Shown one piece after another: positions 1 to 9,300 of a stretch of DNA of 64,000 bases. The stretch comes from Podarcis raffonei. Taxonomy: Eukaryota; Chordata; Lepidosauria; Squamata; Lacertidae. The notes below the pieces were generated by a model. The model had not been told where the DNA came from and made no database searches. It saw nothing but the letters and a program-made list of their open reading frames with translations. Position numbers and translations under genes: made by a program. Every line of letters begins with the position of its first letter. Position 1 is the stretch's first letter. Location of the stretch: the NCBI RefSeq assembly GCF_027172205.1, contig NC_070614.1:46936001-47000000 (forward strand), given 5' to 3'.

Positions 1-117
1 ACCTGGCTGGTGCCATTCATGTGGTATAGGTAGGGGATCATCTGTGAGACATTTCATGGGACCTGCTTTGGATACAATGGAAGGCAGAAGAAGCAGTAGC
101 CATGCTTTTCCTAACAT
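1..117 (-). CDS. V2R-0: vomeronasal type-2 receptor, exon 1 only (cut by window edge)
   Basis: First 39 codons of a V2R, read from an ATG at 117 down to the window edge. They encode a leucine-rich signal peptide (starts MLGKAWLLLLLP) followed by the V2R N-terminal signature [15 protein letters not shown]. The start, signal peptide and 5' flank closely match exon 1 of V2R-C, so the two are near paralogs. The exon 1 donor and the other five exons lie outside the window, so intactness cannot be judged. In this family the product is a class C GPCR at the surface of vomeronasal sensory neurons. Confidence 0.85.
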   Translation of the reverse strand, partial: MLGKAWLLLLLPSIVSKAGPMKCLTDDPLPIPHEWHQPG

Positions 118-260
118 CCTTCCCTCAAATCTTATTTCTAAATATGAGCTGCCTTGCACCTATTTCCTTACATCGAGCTTATAACAGGTAAAAGAAGAAG
201 TGTGTCTGATATGGCCCTGCCAGCCTCTTGCACTTAATCCAAGCTTCCAATGGCACATGT

Positions 261-392
261 TATATTCATAACCTCTTTCAGACTTGTTTACTGACTGTTT
301 CCTCCTGCCCTTTTCAAAGTCTCTGGAGATTTCACCGTATGAGCAAATGATAGTGTTATGGATAATTGTGTGTGTATGTGAGGGTAAATTGC
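261..392 (-). promoter_or_regulatory. Candidate promoter module of V2R-0
   Basis: On the plus strand, a GGATAATTG...GGTAAATTGC block at 360-392 lies about 89 bp from a TATA-like AT run at 261-270, which is about 145 bp upstream of the ATG at 117. It is the most diverged copy of a module found above every V2R in the window, because the C-run is replaced by a GT-rich stretch. Function is inferred from position and conservation. Confidence 0.4.
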
Positions 393-889
393 TTTCTAGG
401 TTCTTTGATACTGAATGACACATATTGTAGGAAACACATTGTTTCTTGTCTTCCATTTTTGACCAGAAGTCTTCTCTGCTCCCTGAACAGATAGGAAATG
501 GGACCTTGGTTCCAGATTTCCATGAGAAGCAGTCTCCAACAGGACTGTGAGGCCTTATCAGCATTCTCTGTGGCACATAAACTGTGGCGTCCCACTCCAC
601 AGTAGTATGCCTGGCATCTTCACTAAACAGTTTCTGGTGAATGCTGGAGATGCTCCAAAATACTGTTGCAAGATAGAAGGAAAGCAAATGGGAAATAAAC
701 TGGTAAACAAACAAGGGTTATACTGGGAAAGGTCCCTTGTTCTCCTCTGTAGGCAACTGGGAGGAACAACTCAACACACCATTTCTTTCTGTTGCTGTAT
801 ATGACATGATCCCCCCCCCCCCAGTTTCTAACTCTTATTTTTCCTGCTAGCTTCTTTCTGTTTATCTTACATTATCTTATCCTAAAAGC

Positions 890-955
890 CATTGTTTATT
901 TTTGACTTGTAACTGTGCTCAAGGTTTCAAATCTGAACTCATCCATGAAGTTCAC
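890..955 (+). repeat. Fragment of tRNA-derived SINE shared with the V2R-C flank
   Basis: A short stretch containing CATCCATGAAGTTCACTGGG matches the middle of the tRNA-like SINE seen at about 30290-30460 and 56495-56695. It sits at the matching place in the 5' flanks of V2R-0 and V2R-C, so the insertion probably predates their duplication. The rest of 830-1308 shows nothing recognisable beyond a poly-C run at 811-822. Confidence 0.45.
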
Positions 956-1308
956 TGGGTGCATTACAAAGGCATCTAGGACTACAAACATATGCATATC
1001 TACTCAGATATAAAACTCATGAATTCATTGGGTCTCATTACCACATAAGTGTGATTGGAATTGCAACCTATACCACAGCATTGATTTCTTGCCATCTTAT
1101 ATCATGTCCCTCACTCAGACATCAGAGAGAGAAAGTTGATCGGGGTGGAGAAAAGAAAATTTAAATTTAATTTTACTTCTCTAACAAAGATTTGAGGGAA
1201 TGGATGAGTAGTCAATAATGAGCACTCAAATCCAGATGGTTCTGCCCACTTTGGCCAAGAGGCTCCAACTTTAACAGAGGAGCACAGATAATTTCTGCCC
1301 TCCCTTCC

Positions 1309-2545
1309 CAACAGGTGGGCGGGGTTTGCGGCAGTTCCAAGTTTAAGCCTGTACCGCGTCATAAGAAAGATAAGGCAGTAGACGTAGAGTGTACATTTGA
1401 TAATTGGTTAACTACGTACATGTCTTATATGGGGTTGGTGGTTGCTGCTTACCCTGATAGGGCTTGGCAACTGGCTAATTACCAAGCCAATATTTTGAAA
1501 GCTAGATGAATGGTGGGGGATGCGGCAGCATTAACTTATGATGAAGGATTCCGTGAAAGGGCCACTGAAGATCCCAAAGCATGCTGGGACATAAAAGATT
1601 TGGTTTGAGGTGGTGGCCCCTCACTTCCCAAAATGGGGCACTGGGGGAAATGTCAGCCAAGCCTCCTGCAAAAGTGCCATGGGTGGTTTCCTCAGCCTGC
1701 TGGGAGTTTAACAATTGGTAGTGCAGCCAGGATAGGTGCCATTTTGATCACATTTGTGAGCTCTGTGATGGTTCACACCCATGTACTAAGTGGAACAGTG
1801 GGGCATGTGTTGGCCCACCTTGATGCCCATGCTGCTGAGGGCAGCATCTGTGCATGGCCCACCGAAGGTATTGGTTCTGCACCTGGGAGAGAATGACTTA
1901 GTGGTGAAAAAAGGCATTGCCCTGACCCTGGCTGCAAGGGCAGACGTCAAAAACTTTCAGGCCATGTACCCAACAATGACCATCTGCTGGTCCAATCTCC
2001 TCCCCCGCCTGTGCTGGAGAGGGGTTAACAGTCCCTCTCGCATCAATTATGCGGTGCAGGAAATCAACAGGGCCATGTGCTATACCATGTGGCAACTTGA
2101 GCTTTGGCTGCATGACTTGTTCCAAGGCCTCAAATATTGGGCAGACAGGTGTTTGTTCTTCAGCTATGGGTTTCTTGGCAGCAAGACCCCTTAGGGCCTT
2201 GGGTGGCGGTCTTTAGGCCCTGGCAAGGTATCCTTTAGTCTATCTTCGAGTTGGGGGGCATTTTGTGCACCCACACGTAGCATTGTTTGCAGGGCCTGTT
2301 AAAGGGTTGATTGTGGGAGTCCCTGACCCTAGAGCGGTGGCATGTAGGTCAAACTCCCGGCCAAAGTAAGGTGGGAGGGCACACTGTGTAAGTTTGTGCT
2401 TCCCACTGCACCGCATTGCCCTGCACATCCTCAGTCCCAGTCGGTCTGAGAGGGTTACATGCCAAGGCCTATGTCAAGTTTCCCACATTCCGAAGTTCAA
2501 TAAAGTTGTGGCCAATTTGAACCCATACTTTGGTCTCTTGTCTCA
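1309..2545 (+). mobile_element. Fossil retroelement, DIRS/Ngaro-like (gag-like and SGNH-hydrolase-like parts)
   Basis: A GC-richer block with codon use unlike its surroundings. Its first part resembles the gag-like protein of tyrosine-recombinase retroelements (a NWLTTYMSYMGLVVAAYP-type segment), followed by a cysteine/histidine-rich patch. The second part carries a segment like the SGNH hydrolase domain known from Ngaro-type elements (VLVLHLGENDLV and TMTICWSNLLPR). It ends near an AATAAAGTTGTGGCC motif that recurs at the end of the block at 39366-40160. No reverse transcriptase or recombinase is seen, so the copy is partial; it is broken at several places and old. Family assignment is from memory of motifs; a gypsy-type origin is possible. 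Confidence 0.5.
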
Positions 2546-2789
2546 TTTGGGGGGGGGAGGGGGTAGGTTCCACCGACAGGGTTCAGCGCATGTCCTTGCA
2601 AAAGCCACAGGTACCAAAGAGATAACCTCTTTCCATGTGAAACGAGCACTATTGAGTGATGCATTCCATTGTTTGGTTGTGTGTTTGTTGAATCACATTA
2701 GGAAGCAGATGGAATACTTACTCCATTTAGCTGGTTATAGGCCTTAATGAATTCAATGACCTGAGTAGACATGATGAGGATGACAGTCT

Positions 2790-3358
2790 TTGTGCAAATA
2801 GCATACCTCTGGCAAGAAAAAAGCAGCCATGCGGTTATCTAGAGATGCTGCTGGACTACAACTCCCATTATCCGTAGTCTTTGACTTGAGGTAATGGGAG
2901 CTGAAGTTGAAAAAGATATTGTGCTGTTGCTGTGATTCCCCATCCCCGCACCCTGTAATAACATTAATGGCAGATATAATGTCTCCCCTTAATCTCCATG
3001 CTAAGCACATCTAGCTCTTCCACCTGTTAATATTTGATATTGACCCATTTCCTATAAGCTTGTTTTGTTTTGCTTCCTTACTTTATAATTCTGCCCCATT
3101 GTCCACTATTTTCCATTTTAGTGAACCTGATGTACATGGCAATGAGCACCAGAACTCTGCCCAAACTATTCCCTAGGAAAATGTTTCTTTAAAGAGATAG
3201 TTCATCTCGCAAAATGTCTTTTTTCAACTAAGGCAAAATCTGAGCATCAGCAGAAACTTTGCCAAGAGACATCGATATAATTGAAAATGAATATCTGCCA
3301 ATATTCTGCCCGCTCCTAAGGCATGTATAACTATGATAGAATGAAAATATAAGATTCC
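2790..3358. repeat. 3' flank of V2R-A, duplicated at about 13915-14475
   Basis: No gene. Long stretches match the region just below V2R-B, for example TTGACTTGAGGTAA near 2881 and near 13992, and CTTGTTTTGTTTTGCTTCCT near 3059 and near 14167. This marks the left part of the tandem duplication unit carrying V2R-A and V2R-B. A palindromic ACTACAACTCCCAT piece near 2856 belongs to a common squamate interspersed repeat. The stretch 2546-2790 shows nothing I recognise. Confidence 0.6.
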
Positions 3359-6300
3359 TTAATACTGTCTTCTCATTAGTTTCTCCCGGCTATTCAGTTC
3401 TGGTCGCAACACAATGATGTAACATTTCGGGCAAAAGATACAACCCAGTAAACCAGCAGTAGAGGCCAAGATGGAGAAGATCTCTACAGCCACCATGTCT
3501 TTCCCTCTTGTGCTCAGGTAAGTCGGAATAAAGGACAACCAAACACTGCAAAATGCCAGCATGCTGAAAGTGATGAATTTTGCTTCATTAAAACTGTCGG
3601 GTAACTTGCGGGCAAGGAATGCCACCATGAAGCTGGTGATTGCAAGAAGACCCATGTAGCCCAAGACACAGTAGAACATGATGGCCGACCCTTCATTACA
3701 CTGTACAATGATTTCTTCATTTACCGAATGCATGTCTAAATCAGGGAATGGGGGAAAGGTTGCCAGCCACACAGTACAAATACCTATTTGAACAAGTGAA
3801 CAGCAAATTACAATTGAACAGGACACTTTCCTCCCCACCCATTTCTTCATTCTTGATCCTGGTTTTGTAGCCATGAATGCGAGAGAAACTATGGTGGTTT
3901 TGGCCAGCACACAAGAAACAGCCACTGAGAAGATGATGCCAAAAGCTGCTTGTTGAAGGAGGCAGATCACTTTCCCAGGATGGCCAAGGAATAACAAAGA
4001 AGAGAGAAAACAGAGCAGGAGGGAGACGAGGAGAGTGTAGGAGAGGTCCCTGTTGTTGGCTTTGACTATTGGGGTATCTCTGTGCTTAATAAACATTCCT
4101 AGCACCAGGGCTGTGGTCAGTGAAAAAGAAACTGCAGTTGAGGCCAAAGTCAGCCCTAGAGGTTCTTCATATGATAAAAAGGTTATAACTTTAGGGATGC
4201 AACCATTTTTATTTTTGTTTACATACTGGTCTTCTGGGCATTTGAAACAGTCATCCGCATCTGAAAAACAAAAAAGGTCTAAATTCAGAGTCAGTTAGTA
4301 TGACACAACAAAATAAAAATAAACCTATCTGATGGCAAAATTACATCACCCACCAATCTGGTTTGATATCTTCCCATCTAAGCACGGGACACAATCATAG
4401 CAACAAAACTTTTCCCCTTCCTTCATTTTCTTCTGATGACCAGGATGGCATTGTTCATTACACATCGAAAGAGGAAGCACCTTTCCATAAACAGGGGGAA
4501 ATTAGTATGAATATACTTTTGGTTAACTTTAACTGATCTTATTTACTCAAGCAGTACATAAACTGTTGAAATAAATAATTAAGGAATATTCAAAGAACGT
4601 TATTCTTCAATTGCTGATATGGCCTAATATAAAAATTACAATAGATAAGTTTATGTGTTTGCAGAATAAATGATTTCATGTGAAACCTTCTTGGACAATT
4701 ATAACAGTGGATGTGTCCATCACAGACTGATAGGGATGAAATTTGCTTCCCCTTTTGTCTTAAATCAGAACATAGCTTCTCCACATTATATTTCATAGGA
4801 AATCTTCAAATGGTTATAATCAGTGCTTTATTTTTTCTTTTAAAAATGTTTAAGGGTGCTCTCATTTAACTGCTCATATTGAAATATGGCCCCTTCAGAT
4901 TCAAAATATATTCAGTGGCATGCATACCCCCACGTCCCCCAGGAAAATGGCACTGGCTATAATATCTGAATTAGATAAAATTTCCTATGATGTGTTTACA
5001 GCGTGCTGGTTGTAGGATATTCCAAAAATGGAGGAGAGAGTAAGTAAATCAGAATAATTGAAATAAAATTTGAAGCTTTCATTCTGCTCAGTAGCCATGT
5101 CAAACTCACAGAAAGTGGGTATTCCTGAAGGGATATGTCAGAGGCAAAAGGAATTCAGCAACCAGCAGTTTCCTAAATATCTCCTGCACTGATAATTGTA
5201 AAAGGTTCTGTGAACCAGTGCCAACAGCAGAAAGCAGAGTGGCAGTGTTAACCTATTACTTCAGGGAAGCAAACGTGAAGAATATGGACAAAGCACTAAG
5301 ACAGGTGGTTTCTAAGGATGGGAGACTACCTAAGACTTTCTTTGAAATGACAGATAATATGGACTTGATTGACATTTGGAGAACAAGAAACCCTCTGGAG
5401 AGAGAGGGAACTTTTTTCTCTGAAGCAAAAATGACTTGGACCAGAATCGACCAAATTTGGGTAACTAGTGGGATGGCACCCAAGATAAAAAAAGTGGAAA
5501 TCTGCCCAAAGACTTGCTCCGACCATAACGCTGTAAAGATGGAAATGAACATAACAACAGCTGGTTCCTTCAGATGGAGGATGAATGACTCCCTATTTAG
5601 AGATGAAGAGGTGTACAGAAAGGCCCAGAAAACTATCAAGGACTATTTTGAGATAAATCTGAAAACAGAGGTGGAGAAAAGAACAATTTGGGACGCAGGT
5701 AAAGCCGTTATGAGAGGATTCTTGATACAGCAGAATACTTTAAAAAAGAAGAGACAGAATGAAAAGAAAGATAAGATCTTGGAAAGAATAAAAGAAGGTG
5801 AAAAGAAATTGAGATCTAAGCCAAAGTCTCATGAAATTTTAAGAGAAATAAAGTTTTACCAGAGACAATATATGGAATTGATGAACCAGGAGATAGAATG
5901 GAAAATAAAACAAATGAGACAAAAGACATTTGAATCGGCAGATAAATGTGGGAAACTTCTGGCATGGCAATTGAAGAAAAGGCAAAAGTTGAATATGGTT
6001 ACAAGCTTAGAGGTTGAAGGAAAGAACATTTTCAGGCCAAATGAGATTAGAAACTGCTTTCAGAGTTATTTCAGGAAACTTTATGCACAAGGGCCGGTGG
6101 ACGAAAAAGAGATAGAAGAATTTCTTAAAAAATATGGATTACAAAAAATATCTGAACAAAGTAAAGTGACTTTGAACCAGAAAATAACTGAGCAAGAGAT
6201 AGAGGGAGCCATTCAAAATATGAAATTGGGAAAATCTCCAGGACCAGATGGCTTGACTTCCAGATACTACAAAGTTTTGAAAGATTGGTTGATTCAACCG

Positions 6301-9300
6301 TTTAAGGAAGTCTGCAATGAAATTTTAGAGGGGAAGAAGGCACCTGAATCGTGGAAAGAAGCATACATTACACTTATACCAAAATCTGAGACTGATAAGA
6401 ACCAGATTAAGAACTACCGCCCTATATCATTGCTCAATGTGGATTACAAAATTTTTGCAGACATTTTGGCAAAAAGATTGAAGAGGGTTTTGGTGGGTGA
6501 GATTCATAAAGACCAGGCTGGCTTTCTCCCGGGAAGACACTTATCTGACAATGTGAGAAATATAATAGACATTATGGAGTTGCTTGAAAACAATATTAAT
6601 ACGAAGGCAGTATTAATATTTGTGGACGCTGAGAAAGCCTTTGACAATATCTCTTGGAGTTTTATGAAAAAGAATCTCAAAGGAATGGGGGTAGGCCAGG
6701 GCTTTGAGAATGGTATAGGTGCAATTTATTCTGAACAAAAAGCAAAACTAATTGTAAATAATGTGGTTACTGAGGAAAATGCTATTGAAAAAGGGACACG
6801 ACAGGGGTGCCCAATATCCCCATTACTTTTCATATCTGTTCTGGAGGTGTTATTAAATATGATTAGAGGGGACCAGCTGGTTAAAGGGATTCAGGTCGGA
6901 GCTAAACAATATAAGTTGAGAGCGTTTGCAGATGATTTAGTTTTAACTTTGCAAGAGCCAGACACTAGTACTAAAAGAGTTTTGAAGATAATACAAGTTT
7001 TTGGTCGAGTAGCAGGTTTTAAGCTAAATAAACAAAAAACAAAGGTACTGGGGAAAAATTTAACAGTGGAGGAAAGAGAGAAGTTTCAGAGTGAAACTGG
7101 ATTAATGGTAGCAAATAAAGTGAAATATCTGGGGGTTAATTTAACAACTAAGAATGTGAACTTATTTAAAGATAACTATGAGAAATGTTGGACAGAAATT
7201 AAGAAAGATTTAGAAATATGGTCGAATTTGAGACTTTCCTTGTTAGGCCGAATTGCTGTTATTAAGATGAATGTTTTGCCAAGAATGCTGTTTTTGTTTC
7301 AAACATTGCAGATTGTGGACAGAATGGACTGTTTCAAGAAGTGGCAGAAAGACATATCGAGATTTGTCTGGCAGGGCAAAAAGCCCAGAATAAAATTTAA
7401 GATATTAACTGATGCAAAAGAAAGAGGGGGGTTTGCCCTGCCGGACTTAAAACTGTACTATGAAGCAGCAGCTTTTTGCTGGCTGAAAGATTGGCTACTC
7501 CTTGAGAACACAGACATTTTGGATTTAGAAGGGTTCAATAATAGGTTCGGTTGGCATGCATATATATGGTATGACAAGGTAAAAATTCATAAAGGTTTCA
7601 AAAACCATATTGTTAGGAAAGCTCTATACTATGTTTGGATTCGTTATAAAGATTTGTTGGAAAATAAAACCCCTAGATGGTTGTCACCAATGGAGGCTAA
7701 GGAAGTTAAAAAACTTAATATGGAATCTAAATGGCCAAAATATTGGGAAATTGTAGAACAAGAAGGTGGAAATGTGAAATTACAGAGTTATGAGAAATTG
7801 AAGTTTAAAGTAAGAGATTGGCTTCATTATTACCAGATAAATGAAGTTTTTAAACAGGACAGGAAAATCGGCTTCCAGGTGGAGAAGTCAAAGTTAGAAA
7901 CAGAATTGTTAGAACCCAATACTAAGAATTTGTCTAGAATGTACAATTTGCTGCTGAAATGGAATACACAGGATGAAACGGTTAAATCAGCTATGATTAA
8001 ATGGGCACAGGACATTGGTCATGACATTATGTTTGCTGACTGGGAACAGTTATGGACCACCGGTATAAAATTTACGGCATGTAATGCCTTAAGAGAGAAT
8101 ATTATGAAAATGATTTATAGGTGGTACATGACCCCAGTCAAGCTTGCAAAAATTTACCATTTGCCCAATAACAAATGCTGGAAATGTAATGAAACTGAAG
8201 GTACTTTCTATCACCTTTGGTGGACGTGCCCAAGGATTAAGGTCTTCTGGGAAATGATATATAATGAAATTAAGAAGGTGCTTAAGTGTACCTTTCACAA
8301 AAAACCAGAGGCTTTCCTCCTGGGCATAGTAGGCAAATTGGTGTCAAAGAAAGACAGGACGTTCTTTATGTATGCTACAACAGCAGCAAGAGTTCTACTA
8401 GCAAAGTATTGGAAGATACAAGAACTACCCACGCTGGAAGAGTGGCAGACGAAGGTGATTGAATATATGGGACTAGCAGAGATGACGAGCAGAATCCGTG
8501 ACCAAGGGAAAGAGACGGTGGATGAAGACTGGAAGAAATTTAAATTTTATCTTAAAAATTCTTGTAAAATTACTGAGTGTTAAAATGTCATGGGTAAAGT
8601 ATAGCAGATTTGCAGAGATAAATGATTGGATAAGAGGAAAGAAAAGGGTTATAGAAAGGAATTTATAAGTAATTCAGACCAGGGGTTGCTGAAAAAAGTT
8701 TAAAACAGGGATGCAGAAAAGGGAGGCATGGGGAAGTCGTTGAAATTGGGTATACGAAAAAACTTATGAAATTATACATGTTTATATGTTTGTTTGTTAG
8801 TGTTTGTTGTTTGTATTGTCTTATATTATATGTTGAAAAACTAATAATTTTTTTTTTTAAAAAAAGGAAGCAAACGTGAAGAAGCAAAGTGATGTAAACC
8901 TCAGACTTGCATAGAAAATTTGGCACAGTTTTCAAGTTAAGAATAAACAGAATCCATGCCTCATTAAATGCTCTAGGCCATACAATTGTATCTTCATTGA
9001 TGGTGAATCGTTTTCCTTCATGGGCACTGGGATCAACCCTCCCAACTTTCACTTTCTGGAATGAGTTATTTGGCAAAATTACCAGGTTCATGATGTCAAA
9101 TCCACCTCTCATTTCCCGTTTATCATTAAAGGACACAGTTTCTCCAGCTGAGTTGTTAAATGAAATGTCTTGAAGAAACAGGTGGAGCTAATTGAAAAAG
9201 ATGGGGAGGGGGATTCATGGATAACAACACTCTGCAAATCTCAAGCTTCAGTTATAGAAAGAAATATGAACACAATATTTGCATTAATGACTTAAGGAGT

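Noticed and set aside
160-714. A 184-codon minus-strand frame above V2R-0, with similar frames at 29658-30172
   Set aside because: They lie in the paralogous 5' flanks of V2R-0 and V2R-C, overlap the candidate promoter module, differ in frame between the copies and match no known family.
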